Shown here: piece after piece, positions 26,504 to 35,522 of the stretch
How the letters are laid out: each line of letters starts with the position of its first letter
Position numbering within the stretch: position 1 is the stretch's first letter
Assembly (NCBI RefSeq): GCF_002863585.1
Contig: NZ_PGUY01000063.1
Coordinates: forward strand, 28,796-92,795
Reading direction: 5' to 3'
From: Peribacillus deserti
GTDB taxonomy: Bacteria > Bacillota > Bacilli > Bacillales > DSM-1321
Length of the DNA stretch: 64,000 nucleotides
Position numbers and translations under genes: made by a program
The notes under the pieces: model-generated
What the model was told of the DNA's origin: nothing
What the model saw: the letters and a program-made list of their open reading frames with translations, nothing else
Database searches by the model: none

Positions 26504-27208
26504 CTTTGAATATTATAGTCAACTTGAACAAAATTAGGGGACAATAATGAATCTTATAGGAACTTGAGAGTGAAAGCCCTTGATGTAATTATGTTTGTTT
26601 CTAGTCGACATAATATATATTATAGGAAGTGAACTAAAATTATCAAAAACTATCTCAAAACCCAAGATTACTTCAAATAGTGAGAAATTTTATAAAAATT
26701 GGTTAAAGATTTTATCTGGCTATTTAAACGAACTTCGCTAAGAAAATATTTTAGAGAAAATCCCTGACTAGCTGCAAAATTCCAGACAGAATTTCAGATT
26801 TAAATTACTGAACGTCTGTGTCTTATTAAAATATTTTTTATTGTTTATTGATTACCGATCCCTGAATTCTTAATTAGTAATTTTACGAATCCCCAACATA
26901 TTCATCACCAGACCACTTTAAACAAATAATTATTGTAGTTTACATAATGCGTTTATTCTGATTATTCAATTCCCTCATGAATCACTCAAACCTCATTACA
27001 ATCTGACCATATACTCGTAATTTCCCTGCACAGGTTTAAAGATGGCCGTATGTTGTCCATACTTTTAGCTGATAAACTCCCTTATTCCTATTTAATTTAC
27101 ATTTTTATGCCATTTAGCTGCTGCTGCTTCAATATACATAGAACAACAGCCCTTTCACCTTCCATTATCGCCATGACTCGGAGAAATTTGATTCAGGAGG
27201 GAAAATGT
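26504..27208. other. Intergenic stretch without recognisable gene
   Basis: About 700 bp of AT-rich DNA. I see no frame with a start signal before the ATG at 27209, no strong repeat and no clear terminator. A long frame entering from 27050 lacks a Shine-Dalgarno and is an upstream extension of the next gene. Confidence 0.5.
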
Positions 27209-27682
27209 ATGAATTGCTTTGGAGGCATCTTGGATCCAAGTACATACAACCTGGAAAAACCAATAGGAATCCTTGAGGATAAAAAAACGATTTTAACAGC
27301 GCATGGAGTTTCTTCCGCCGATCAATTAACACTGCTGGGAATCGACTGCAGATTATTATCTGTATTCTGCACTTCTAAGTCAGAAGATTATGGTGGTTTT
27401 ATTGTGGTTTTTGATTATCTACACTTCTGTTCTGACAAAGAACTTATGGACGCCATAATTTGGCACGAAATCGGGCATCTTCACAACCCGGTGACACTCA
27501 ACACTTTTAATATTGATGCAGAAATTGCCTGTGACCGTATAGCTTTTGAAAATTCAGGTCCTGCGGGTATACTGCTGCTGCTGCACAAAACAAAGGAAAT
27601 GGGTAAAACACTGGGGAATCAACTGTTAGTAGAACTTACGAACCAGCGTCTCGATGCCTTATCGACTTACAAGTGTGTTTAG
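27209..27682 (+). CDS. Small HExxH metallopeptidase-like protein, 157 aa
   Basis: The zinc motif WHEIGHLHN (about residues 89-97) is followed 16 residues later by AEIACDRIA, where the Glu/Asp can supply the third ligand. This is the short gluzincin-like layout seen in M48/M78-type peptidases. An N-terminal half of about 80 residues precedes the catalytic helix. ATG 27209 is chosen because AGGAGGGA stands about 9 nt upstream; an ORF extension with Cys/Phe-rich sequence to 27050 is unlikely to be translated. It is a single-gene unit with its own terminator. Substrate is unknown. Confidence 0.65.
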   Translation: MNCFGGILDPSTYNLEKPIGILEDKKTILTAHGVSSADQLTLLGIDCRLLSVFCTSKSEDYGGFIVVFDYLHFCSDKELMDAIIWHEIGHLHNPVTLNTFNIDAEIACDRIAFENSGPAGILLLLHKTKEMGKTLGNQLLVELTNQRLDALSTYKCV

Positions 27683-27685
27683 CAA

Positions 27686-27710
27686 AAAAAGGGCTTTGAT
27701 AGCCCTTTTT
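27686..27710 (+). terminator. Terminator
   Basis: AAAAAGGGCT-TTGAT-AGCCCTTTTT, a perfect stem usable from both sides. Confidence 0.9.
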
Positions 27711-27743
27711 AATTTGAACAGTATTAAATTTAATGTAACGGAG

Positions 27744-28190
27744 TCACGATAAGATAGGCAAATATATTTCTACATCTTCTACATCATTCTCCATTGGATG
27801 ATAGGTTTCAATGATATAGGATTCTATGTTTCTTTTATGACCCTGTTCAACAGCCCACTTCATTAATTCAGTGTGCAGACTGCTGATATTAGTTATTTTC
27901 CCTCTAATTGTTATAAATTCCTGTGAAACTTCGATATATTCCATGCCAGGAGGAACTTGAATGGCAGGTTTTTGAACTAGAAGCCCTGCATAGAAGTGGC
28001 CTTCTAAGTGATTTTCTTCCCTTTTAGGTTCAAAAAGAGAAATTTCCGTTTCAGTATGATTGCTTATTTCACTGGCACGATTCAAAAATTGCTGCGCTAA
28101 TAGAGGAACCTCTCTCTGAAAATCAGAAAAGGCTCCATATCCCCTCATACCTACCACTTTAAATTCCTTTCTAACCCTCTTACATTCCAT
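27744..28190 (-). CDS. GyrI-like / AraC effector-binding-domain protein, 148 aa
   Basis: A single small-molecule-binding domain of the SOUL/GyrI type. It has an N-terminal strand KEFKVVGMRGYGAF, a central GHFYAGLLVQ strand, PPGMEYIEVSQ and the C-terminal IYLPI strand typical of the family. Such stand-alone domains bind drugs or other hydrophobic ligands. No DNA-binding domain is attached. AAGGAGG precedes the ATG. It is on the same strand as a phosphotransferase gene upstream (57 bp gap) and may share its transcript. Confidence 0.75.
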   Translation of the reverse strand: MECKRVRKEFKVVGMRGYGAFSDFQREVPLLAQQFLNRASEISNHTETEISLFEPKREENHLEGHFYAGLLVQKPAIQVPPGMEYIEVSQEFITIRGKITNISSLHTELMKWAVEQGHKRNIESYIIETYHPMENDVEDVEIYLPILS

Positions 28191-28247
28191 CCGATTTTCC
28201 TCCTTAACTGAGGTTAAAATATTACTCTAAAACTCTTAATATTAATA

Positions 28248-29264
28248 TCAATAACAGGAACGGTTAGAATCAACAGTACAGCTTTCGTACTTTTTAAATG
28301 AAGCTCTATATTGGTCAGCCTTAATCAGTAATTTATTTTGCAGATTTATTAGCCATTCAGGATTTTCTTGATCATCCGTTATATCCAGTGAGCGGATAAT
28401 CCTCGCATACGTAAATAAATCATGAAACCGTTGATATGTCTTTATATGATGTAAAAAATCAGGCTCTAAATTGAACTCGCTTTGATATCCTTCAAGAAAT
28501 TGAGTAAAGAATGGGCTGCTGGTATCCAGGGGATTGAAATCTCTTAACGCAAATACAATGTCTCCAGCGAACCAAAAGTTCATACAATCATCGAAATCCA
28601 TCATCCAGATATCTGCATCAGTAAATGCCAGGTTATCAAGTTCAAAGTCAAAATGAATACAGCCGAAATTTTGTTCGGTGATCACTAGTTCCGCCAGATC
28701 CTGCTTTATTTTCTCCAGTTCACATAATCCTAACGTATCCTCGATACCCAGTGATTGTCTGATAAATGTGTAAGCCTCTTCCGGTCCTTTTCGGTCGTAT
28801 ACATATTCTTTAGGTAATTGTGCCATATGTTTATGTAGTTTTCCTAACGCTCTGCCCCATCTCCAAAAATCATGGCTGGTCAACTCTTCCAAGTCTGGAG
28901 TGCGCCCCGGCATAGCTTCAAATACGACAGCATAAAACCGGCCATATTCTGTTTCAAAGAATTCCACATAATTTCGATTATTTGATTTTACTGGATTGAC
29001 TGAGCTTACTCCCTGGTTTCGCAGATAAATTAAGATCTTCAATTCACTCTTAATTTCTTGTTCTGTTCTTTCGGAGGATTCATTGAACCGTAAATAGTAT
29101 CTGATTCCCTGCTTTTTAAATGTAAATATAAAATTGGCACTGGCCCGGATGTAATATACAGATCCATGATCAAAACCCCATGGCTCTAATAGTTTTTCTG
29201 CGAGATTGCTCTTCCACTCCGAATTGACTGTTCCTACTACCTTTTTCATTGTGCTTAAATGCAT
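28248..29264 (-). CDS. Aminoglycoside phosphotransferase-family kinase
   Basis: A 338-aa protein with a kinase-like APH fold. The Brenner-type catalytic motif is CIHFDFELDN (catalytic Asp) and the metal-binding motif is MMDFDDC. An N-lobe with FTFKKQGIRYYLRFN and a homoserine-kinase-type C-lobe are visible. The ATG at 29264 (MHLSTMKK) is preferred, after AAAGGGG. A longer frame to 29357 overlaps a terminator hairpin and is rejected. The substrate cannot be told from sequence; many members phosphorylate small alcohols or amino sugars. Confidence 0.8.
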   Translation of the reverse strand: MHLSTMKKVVGTVNSEWKSNLAEKLLEPWGFDHGSVYYIRASANFIFTFKKQGIRYYLRFNESSERTEQEIKSELKILIYLRNQGVSSVNPVKSNNRNYVEFFETEYGRFYAVVFEAMPGRTPDLEELTSHDFWRWGRALGKLHKHMAQLPKEYVYDRKGPEEAYTFIRQSLGIEDTLGLCELEKIKQDLAELVITEQNFGCIHFDFELDNLAFTDADIWMMDFDDCMNFWFAGDIVFALRDFNPLDTSSPFFTQFLEGYQSEFNLEPDFLHHIKTYQRFHDLFTYARIIRSLDITDDQENPEWLINLQNKLLIKADQYRASFKKYESCTVDSNRSCY

Positions 29265-29335
29265 CAATATAAACCGCCCCTTTATTATGGTGAAATTACT
29301 CAATAAGCAAGGGTATCGGTTAATGATGGCAAAAA

Positions 29336-29367
29336 CAAAAGCCAAATGAAGGATCATTTGGCTTTTG
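29336..29367 (-). terminator. Terminator of the NCS2 permease transcript
   Basis: CAAAAGCCAAATGA-N4-TCATTTGGCTTTTG, a perfect 14-bp stem followed on the minus strand by a T-rich tract. Confidence 0.85.
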
Positions 29368-29408
29368 TTTATAAAGATATGTGTCTCGAAAAGCCCTTAT
29401 CGTCTCAG

Positions 29409-29480
29409 CTAAACAAGATGTATACGTAATCCGGCAGATGATGAATAGATGAGACTTAACTTATTGAATTGAAGAATCAT
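29409..29480 (-). CDS. Possible 23-aa peptide
   Basis: MILQFNKLSLIYSSSAGLRI... preceded by AAGGGGTGATGG. It lies between the permease gene and its terminator. The only support is the Shine-Dalgarno. Confidence 0.2.
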   Translation of the reverse strand: MILQFNKLSLIYSSSAGLRIHLV

Positions 29481-29549
29481 CGATCCATCACCCCTTTCGT
29501 TATGATATCTATAACTATACATGAATTACCATAATATAGAAAGGCTTTT

Positions 29550-30839
29550 TTATAAGTTAATCCCATTTACAATGAAGTTTGTTAAAAATAACGCAGCAAT
29601 TATATAGAGAGTAATACTTACTTCACGTCCCCTGCCTGTAAGAAGCTTAATCAATGGGTACGCTATAAATCCTAGTGCAAGTCCATCCACAATACTGTAT
29701 GTGAGAGGGATAAACACAATAATAACATAAGCTGGAAAGCTTTCGGATAGATTATCCAGATTCATTCCCTTTATGCTTTGCAGCATGAGTGCTCCAATCA
29801 GGATCAGCACTGGAGAAATGGCACTGTCTGGAATGACCTTTATTAACGGAATCATTAACAGGGAGAGTAAAAACAGGAAACCCGTTACTACACTTGTTAG
29901 ACCGGTCCTGCCTCCTGCTGTAATTCCTGCAGTAGCTTCGACAGTAGCAACGGTTGGGCTGGAGCCGAAAATCCCGCTGAGTAGTACCGAAACAGAAGTA
30001 GCCTGCAGCCCCTTCTTATACTTTTCCGGACCTTCAGCAAGCCTTGTCTGTCCATAAACCAGCCCTATATTTTCGAAAATGACAACCATCGCCAGCGAGA
30101 AAGTGGCGAACCAGAACGTTAACGATCCAATGCCTGAAAAGCTCAGGGCTCCGAATACGTCTTTGTATTCGCCAAACGAGGGAACGCTCCAATCCAGGTT
30201 TTTCAAATCGATAAGTCCGAATGCAAAAGCAATAATAGTATTGACAATGATACTGATGAGGATATTGCCGGGAACATTTCTAATAAAAAGTACAACGGTT
30301 ATAATGATACCGATTAGAGTTGCCAGAACTGCTGGGTCAGCAAGGTTTCCAAGAGAAACGAGGGTATCCTTGCTTGAAATAATGACACCTGTCTTTTGGA
30401 GGCCGATCAGCGTCAGCAAAATTCCAATTCCGACCGTCAGCCCTTCTTTTAAAGAATGCGGAATTGCCTTTGAAATGGAAGAAGCCAGCGGTGTGAAAGC
30501 TATAATCATAAATAAAATGCCTGTTACAGTCACTACTGCAAGTGCTTCCTGCCAAGATAACCCGCTTTTTTGAACAAGAGTATAAGCAAACATCACATTT
30601 ATGCCCATACCTGGTGCGAGAATGAGCGGCGCATTGCTCCAGAATCCCACCAAGAAACAGCTCGCAACACAAGTCAATATCGTCCCAATGATAGCTGGTT
30701 CATACGGAATGCCGGCGTCTGCCATGATAGCCGAATTAACAGCAACAATATAAACGATCGTTATAAACGAAATAAGACCAGCCATGACTTCCTTCAAAAA
30801 AGTAGTGCCATGCTGCTCTAATTTAAATATTTTATCCAT
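29550..30839 (-). CDS. NCS2-family purine permease (AzgA/PbuG-PbuO type)
   Basis: A 429-aa membrane protein with about 12-14 helices that imports guanine, hypoxanthine or adenine with protons. Family-specific stretches include MAGLISFITIVYIVAVN near the N-terminus, the substrate motif APGMGINVMFAY (about residue 75) and GIFGSSPTVATVEATAGI (about 290). No purine riboswitch is visible in the 120-bp leader. Instead a LysR-family gene is divergent, and a palindrome lies between them. It is followed by a terminator about 180 bp downstream. Confidence 0.92.
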   Translation of the reverse strand: MDKIFKLEQHGTTFLKEVMAGLISFITIVYIVAVNSAIMADAGIPYEPAIIGTILTCVASCFLVGFWSNAPLILAPGMGINVMFAYTLVQKSGLSWQEALAVVTVTGILFMIIAFTPLASSISKAIPHSLKEGLTVGIGILLTLIGLQKTGVIISSKDTLVSLGNLADPAVLATLIGIIITVVLFIRNVPGNILISIIVNTIIAFAFGLIDLKNLDWSVPSFGEYKDVFGALSFSGIGSLTFWFATFSLAMVVIFENIGLVYGQTRLAEGPEKYKKGLQATSVSVLLSGIFGSSPTVATVEATAGITAGGRTGLTSVVTGFLFLLSLLMIPLIKVIPDSAISPVLILIGALMLQSIKGMNLDNLSESFPAYVIIVFIPLTYSIVDGLALGFIAYPLIKLLTGRGREVSITLYIIAALFLTNFIVNGINL

Positions 30840-30875
30840 AGAATAACCCCATCATCTATTTATTTTTATCACTAA

Positions 30876-30891
30876 AGTATGGTAGCATACT
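30876..30891. promoter_or_regulatory. Palindrome in the LysR/permease intergenic region
   Basis: AGTATG-GTAG-CATACT with perfect 6-bp arms. It lies 36 bp from the permease start and 71 bp from the LysR gene. The position and shape fit a LysR-type binding site controlling both genes. Confidence 0.5.
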
Positions 30892-30962
30892 ATTGCCTAT
30901 ACGAAAAATATCTAAATAATATATTTTCTATATTAATATCATATATAAGCTGGTGATTACTT

Positions 30963-31835
30963 TTGGATATAAGACAATTACGTTATTTTATAGCAATTGT
31001 TGAAGAAGGAAATATAACTGCGGCTGCCAAAAGGCTGCATATCGCCCAGCCTCCCTTAAGCCAGCAACTCAAAATAATGGAGGAAGAACTGGGAGTCACT
31101 TTAATGGAAAGACAGGGAAAAAGATCAGAAGTAACTGATGCTGGCCAGGCTCTCTATAAGCATGCACTACAAATTACTTCTTTATTTATTGAAGGAATAA
31201 AAGAAATCGAAGAAATTGGGCAGGGAATTCAGGGCCAGATCCATATAGGAGTCAACACCTTATCTTCCTACCCCCTATCGCAATACTTGCTGAGGTTTAA
31301 AGAGGAGTATCCTGAGGTCACCTATAAAATTATTCAGAGTGATTCACCCCACTTAGGTGAATTAATAGAAACACGTGAACTTGATTTGGCTATTGTGAGA
31401 CTGCCCATTTCAGAAGAAAAATTCCATTGCATCAGTATTGAAAAGGATACATTCGCGGCCGTGTTTCCAAAAAACATGGACATACCTGCTTTGAGTCTGG
31501 ATATACGGGATATTGCCTCTTATCCCCTTATCCTTCCAAGCATCGAAGGACTTGGGATTCACACCATGATCACGAAAGAATTTACAAGGTTACATCTTAA
31601 ACCGAATGTCATCGGGGAATGTTCCGATATTGCCCTGCTGCTTCAGCTGGTTTCATCCGGTTTCGGTGTATCCATCGTCCCTCAATCGGTTCTTGCGGTT
31701 CATCCAGGTCTCGGTGTTCACAGTATAGAACTGACTGACACACAGCTGGAGTCGGAAGCCGCAGTGATTTGGCTGAAGGACCGCTACTTATCTAAAGCTG
31801 CGGAACAGTTCATTAAACTTTTAAGGCATCAATAA
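30963..31835 (+). CDS. LysR-family transcriptional regulator
   Basis: A 290-aa regulator. The N-terminal HTH reads LRYFIAIVEEGNITAAAKRL then IAQPPLSQQLKIMEEELG. The substrate-binding domain begins at about residue 90 (GQIHIGVNTLSSYPL). TTG start with a modest GGTGAT upstream. It is divergent from the NCS2 permease, which is probably its target. The inducer is unknown. It shares a bidirectional terminator with the convergent threonine synthase-like gene. Confidence 0.92.
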   Translation: MDIRQLRYFIAIVEEGNITAAAKRLHIAQPPLSQQLKIMEEELGVTLMERQGKRSEVTDAGQALYKHALQITSLFIEGIKEIEEIGQGIQGQIHIGVNTLSSYPLSQYLLRFKEEYPEVTYKIIQSDSPHLGELIETRELDLAIVRLPISEEKFHCISIEKDTFAAVFPKNMDIPALSLDIRDIASYPLILPSIEGLGIHTMITKEFTRLHLKPNVIGECSDIALLLQLVSSGFGVSIVPQSVLAVHPGLGVHSIELTDTQLESEAAVIWLKDRYLSKAAEQFIKLLRHQ

Positions 31836-31845
31836 TTTATACAGC

Positions 31846-31887
31846 AAAAAACCCCGATTCTCTGGCTGCTAAGAATCGGGGTTTTTT
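31846..31887. terminator. Bidirectional terminator
   Basis: AAAAACCCCGATTCT pairs with AGAATCGGGGTTTTT around a 10-nt loop. Confidence 0.92.
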
Positions 31888-31917
31888 GAATGAACTTACC
31901 AGCAATTTACCTTCGGG

Positions 31918-33156
31918 TCATTTCAAAACCGTGCTTACATCTATTTTACCTGCTGAGTCGCCTTTTTCTAATACGGTGGGGTCAATTTCGACCATTTCAG
32001 GATACTTAATTCCCTGGCCGGTATTTAGACAAACCACTGACTCCCCTTCTTTAATCCAATTTTTTTCCCTTAGTGTTTTAGCGGCTGCAAATGTAGCAGC
32101 ACCTTCAGGGCAGATGAACGTGCCTTCTAAATGTGCAACGTCACTGTGCGCTTGTTTGATCTCGTCTTCCGACACAGCAATGGCGCATCCATCTGTTTTA
32201 TAAATGGCATCCAGCACCAGGAAATCACCAATAGCTTTCGGGACATTAATTCCAAATGCAGCAGTTTCAGAATTCTCCCAGAAAACTGATTCTGTTTTTC
32301 TTTCTTCCCAAGCCTTCACGATCGGTGCGCAGCCTTCTGCCTGAACTGCGACCAGGCGAGGGATCTTATCACCTTTAATCCAGCCGAGTTCCTGCCACTC
32401 TTTAATGGCTTTATATATTCCAATTAACCCTACACCACCGCCTGTCGGATAAAGGATAACATCGGGAATGTTATTATCGAACTGTTCAAGCAGTTCATAG
32501 CCCATCGTCTTCTTTCCTTCAATCCGGTATGGTTCTTTTAATGTAGATGCATCATAAAAGCCCCGTTCTTTTACTAATTCTCCTACAATTTTGCCTGCAT
32601 CACTGATAAGACCATTGACTAAGTACAAATGCGACCCGGAAATTGCTACTTCTTTTCTAGTGATCGGAGGTGCATCGACTGGCATGATAATATACGAGTC
32701 GATCCCAGCCCTTGCAGAGTACAAGGACCATGCGGCGCCGGCATTCCCGTTCGTCGGCATAGCCAGCGCCTTAATTCCTAATTCCTTAGCCTTAGAGACA
32801 CCTACGGCAGCTCCTCTCGCCTTAAAAGAACCTGTAGGGACCATGCCCTCATCTTTCATGAATAATTGAGGAATACCCATTTTTTCTCCCATGCTGCCCA
32901 TAGGGATGACAGGAGTCAAACCTTCTCCTAGTGACACCACATGTTCAGGTTCACGTACCGGCAGCAGCTGATGATAACGCCACAAATCGTGTCTTTCTGT
33001 GTCGATTACTTCATTACGCTCTTTCCCTTTTAGAGAATCTAAATCATATTCAACCAGCAAAGGAGATCCGCATGAACATAATTGATTTACCTTATGATCA
33101 TCATATGTAGAATTACATTTTGGGCAAAACAAATGACTTATTGAACTATAAGACAA
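31918..33156 (-). CDS. Threonine synthase-like PLP enzyme with N-terminal zinc ribbon
   Basis: A 412-aa fold-type II PLP enzyme. Residues about 10-32 form a zinc ribbon (FCPKC...CSCGSP). The PLP lysine lies in GSFKARGA (about residue 115), and the phosphate loop is PTGGGVGLIG (about 233). This is the archaeal/actinobacterial-like threonine synthase group, which converts O-phosphohomoserine to threonine. Related PLP lyases cannot be excluded since no hom or thrB gene is adjacent. The TTG at 33156 is preferred: GGAGG lies 8 nt upstream, while the more distal TTG overlaps it. Confidence 0.8.
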   Translation of the reverse strand: MSYSSISHLFCPKCNSTYDDHKVNQLCSCGSPLLVEYDLDSLKGKERNEVIDTERHDLWRYHQLLPVREPEHVVSLGEGLTPVIPMGSMGEKMGIPQLFMKDEGMVPTGSFKARGAAVGVSKAKELGIKALAMPTNGNAGAAWSLYSARAGIDSYIIMPVDAPPITRKEVAISGSHLYLVNGLISDAGKIVGELVKERGFYDASTLKEPYRIEGKKTMGYELLEQFDNNIPDVILYPTGGGVGLIGIYKAIKEWQELGWIKGDKIPRLVAVQAEGCAPIVKAWEERKTESVFWENSETAAFGINVPKAIGDFLVLDAIYKTDGCAIAVSEDEIKQAHSDVAHLEGTFICPEGAATFAAAKTLREKNWIKEGESVVCLNTGQGIKYPEMVEIDPTVLEKGDSAGKIDVSTVLK

Positions 33157-33367
33157 TGAAAAAACCTCCAATATATGTACTGGGCACGCTTCTATATTAG
33201 AACCGCTCCCTATTATAAATAGATTGATTGTTTAAGTGAATATAAATATTCACAATTTTTCTTCAGTATAAAATGGGTATTCTTATAAGTCAACTTGGAA
33301 TTAACCAAGCACCTTGTTTTTCCCTTTTTAAAAAAGTAAGATGGTTATAAAAAAGGTGGACGGACAA

Positions 33368-33628
33368 ATGAGCAAGCATAAGAATTGCCAGAGCTGCGGG
33401 ATGCCATTATCTAGGGACTCTGAAAAAGGTGGAACAGAAAAAAATGGTGAAAAAAGCACCGCATATTGCAGCCATTGTTATGTTAAGGGTGAATTCGTAC
33501 AGCCAGATCTTTCCCTTCAGGAAATGAAGCAGCTTGTAGAGGGTAAAATAAAGGATTCAGGATTTCCAAAGTTCCTAGCTGCATTTTTTACTAGGAACCT
33601 CCATAAACTTGAAAGATGGAAGTCATAA
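33368..33628 (+). CDS. Zinc-ribbon domain protein, 86 aa
   Basis: Knuckles NCQSCGMPL (about 6-14) and YCSHCYVKGEF (about 33-43) form a zinc ribbon of the type annotated as putative zinc ribbon domain. A helical C-terminus with KFLAAFFTRNLHKLERW follows. AAGGTGG precedes the ATG at 33368; an earlier frame start lacks a signal. Function is unknown, and the gene is a single unit. Confidence 0.75.
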   Translation: MSKHKNCQSCGMPLSRDSEKGGTEKNGEKSTAYCSHCYVKGEFVQPDLSLQEMKQLVEGKIKDSGFPKFLAAFFTRNLHKLERWKS

Positions 33629-33891
33629 TGCTTCTCTATTAACTTGTGTAACTGGCCCTTTTAGCCACCTGATTAAATGGACAAGCGTGCGAATTCTAAT
33701 AAATAAGTAAATTAAAAACTGGCCAGTGTTATTAGTAAAATGTGATATAGCGGTTCCTGCTTCCAGGCTTAAATGAATGCATGTGGGTATATCTTCCCTC
33801 CCTCTTAAAAGTTGCCTAACAATTCTAAGAAAGTGGTTTCTATCTGAAAGGTGATATTTTCTCTTTACCAGTAAAGCTTACGATAGAAAAT

Positions 33892-34077
33892 GAGCATATA
33901 TCTGGTTCTAAGAGCATAACCGGCTAATCATAAGCATATATCCTTTAATATAAGCATACATCTTTGCACCTTAAGTATAAACCTATCAAACATCAGCATA
34001 AAATTCCCAAACATAAGCATAAAGGCGTCGAACATAAGCATAAATCTACAAAACTCAAGCATACGGAGTTTATAAAT
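33892..34077. repeat. Tandem array of about nine 20-21-bp units (AAGCATAAA type)
   Basis: Units begin [AG]AGCATA[AT]A and are followed by 11-12 variable bases. The starts are spaced 20, 20, 20, 21, 21, 21, 21, 21 bp from 33892 to 34057. A conserved core with variable spacers looks like repeated binding sites or a degenerate minisatellite. A frame crossing it yields HKHK heptads but lacks a start signal, so it is probably not translated. Confidence 0.8.
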
Positions 34078-34143
34078 TGCTCACTAGGTAACTTACAGGC
34101 GGTTTTCGATATAAATGATCAGTTCATCATTCAATTTGACAGG

Positions 34144-34169
34144 ATCAGTGTCTTCAGGCACTGATTTTT
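34144..34169 (+). terminator. Terminator-like hairpin
   Basis: ATCAGTG-N8-CACTGAT followed by T5, with no annotated gene directly upstream. It may end a transcript across the tandem repeat. Confidence 0.6.
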
Positions 34170-34760
34170 ATTCAATTTAATCATAATTTATTGAATCTTT
34201 GTCATTTTGAACCGTTATATAGCAAAGTTGCCTCAAACCAACCGGTACATGAAGCATAAACCGCGTGATGAGACTACGTTCTTCCGAAATGAATGATTTC
34301 TTTGCAACAGTTTAACTAGCCCCCCACATGCAAAGCACCCTCAAAGCTTCGTGCCATATCGAATGCCGCCCTGCCATATTATCCCCAATCCTTCTCCCTT
34401 CCAACCAAATTTACGGCTTTCTAGGGTATGAGAAAAGAATTGATCCCCGGGTAATGTTCTTATTCAGCAGTCTGGTTCTACTAAACGAGGACGCTTAAAT
34501 TCTCTTTATTGACTATTAGTTAACACCCATGGTTACCCAAAAATCCAGCATCTGCTTCAGCAAAAACAGAACCTGTATACTCTTACATATTCATATAAAA
34601 AAGTCTGACTGGACAGTTGCCGTCTATTGATAACATTCCCTCCGCTTCCAGTCCCTGTTAAGTTCTTCCTTCATTTTCCTTAAAAACTAGTAATCCGCTA
34701 TATTTCTACTATTTACTTGGTCTTTTTACCTATTTTTTGTAATGGAAATGTAACGAAAAT
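34170..34760. other. Intergenic stretch without recognisable gene
   Basis: About 600 bp. I found no frame with a start signal, no strong inverted repeat and no repeat copy. It leads into the promoter of the NlpC/P60 gene. Confidence 0.5.
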
Positions 34761-34836
34761 TGACGTTTCTTGACACAGAATTTTAGTAGTATAAAAGCAT
34801 AAAAGAGAAGAAAGTTCAGGGGGAAAAGGAAATAAT

Positions 34837-35487
34837 ATGAAAAAGTTTATCGCAACCACAGCAATTGCTTCAGCTCTTATGTTATCGCCATTACAAGCCT
34901 TCGCAAATATCGGGGATGTCACTTTAAAACCAGCACAGACACATACAGATGTAAAACAACTGCAGGCCTTATTAAAAGTAAAATCCTACTTCAATTATAC
35001 TGGTTCTTATACAACTTATTATGGTTCATATACGACTGATGCTGTTAAGAGGTTTCAGCGTGCAAAAGGCCTGACAGCAGATGGTATCTCAGGGTCTACT
35101 ACATATAAGGCACTTGGAGTTTATAAAGTAGATAATACAAGATTAATACATTTCGCCAAGAAATTCATGGGTGTTCCATATGTTTGGGGAGGAACGTCTC
35201 CTTCTGGGTTTGACTGTTCAGGGTTCATCTACTATGTCTTTAAGGAACAGGGAATCTATCTTCCTAGAACCTCTTCCGCTCTTTATTCGAATATCGGCTT
35301 AAGAGTCTCAGCTCCAAAAGCGGGAGACTTGGTATTCTTTAATACGTCTGGCAGCGGTGTGTCACACGTCGGAATATATATTGGGAACAATGAGTTCATC
35401 AGTGCTACTTCCTCAAAAGGAATCGCCGTATATTCTATGAGCAACTCTTATTGGGCACCAAAATATCTAGGGGCAAAAACTCTATAA
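34837..35487 (+). CDS. Secreted NlpC/P60 peptidoglycan endopeptidase with PG-binding domain
   Basis: A 216-aa cell-wall hydrolase. The signal peptide MKKFIATTAIASALMLSPL...AFA spans about residues 1-23. A PG_binding_1 domain follows at about 36-90 (DVKQLQALLKVKSYF, AVKRFQRAKGLTADGISG). The NlpC/P60 domain covers about 103-216, with catalytic Cys in GFDCSGFIYY, His in VSHVGIYIG and a downstream polar third residue. It should cleave D-gamma-glutamyl-mDAP bonds in stem peptides. AGGGGGAAAAGGA precedes the ATG. A TTGACA box lies about 70 bp upstream. Single gene with terminator. Confidence 0.93.
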   Translation: MKKFIATTAIASALMLSPLQAFANIGDVTLKPAQTHTDVKQLQALLKVKSYFNYTGSYTTYYGSYTTDAVKRFQRAKGLTADGISGSTTYKALGVYKVDNTRLIHFAKKFMGVPYVWGGTSPSGFDCSGFIYYVFKEQGIYLPRTSSALYSNIGLRVSAPKAGDLVFFNTSGSGVSHVGIYIGNNEFISATSSKGIAVYSMSNSYWAPKYLGAKTL

Positions 35488-35489
35488 TA

Positions 35490-35517
35490 AAAGGCAGCCA
35501 TCGCAGGCTGCCTTTTT
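35490..35517. terminator. Terminator between convergent genes
   Basis: AAAGGCAGCC-N6-GGCTGCCTTTTT. Confidence 0.92.
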
Positions 35518-35522
35518 ACATA

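Noticed and set aside
30840..30962. Purine riboswitch before the NCS2 permease
   Set aside because: No conserved loop or P1 stem sequences could be recognised; the divergent LysR gene and palindrome are a better explanation.
33964..34164. Frame encoding HKHK-type heptad repeats
   Set aside because: It follows the 21-bp tandem repeat mechanically and has no Shine-Dalgarno; treated as repeat, not gene.
34257..34330. Additional AAGCATAAA-like word outside the array
   Set aside because: Single isolated match; not part of the periodic array.
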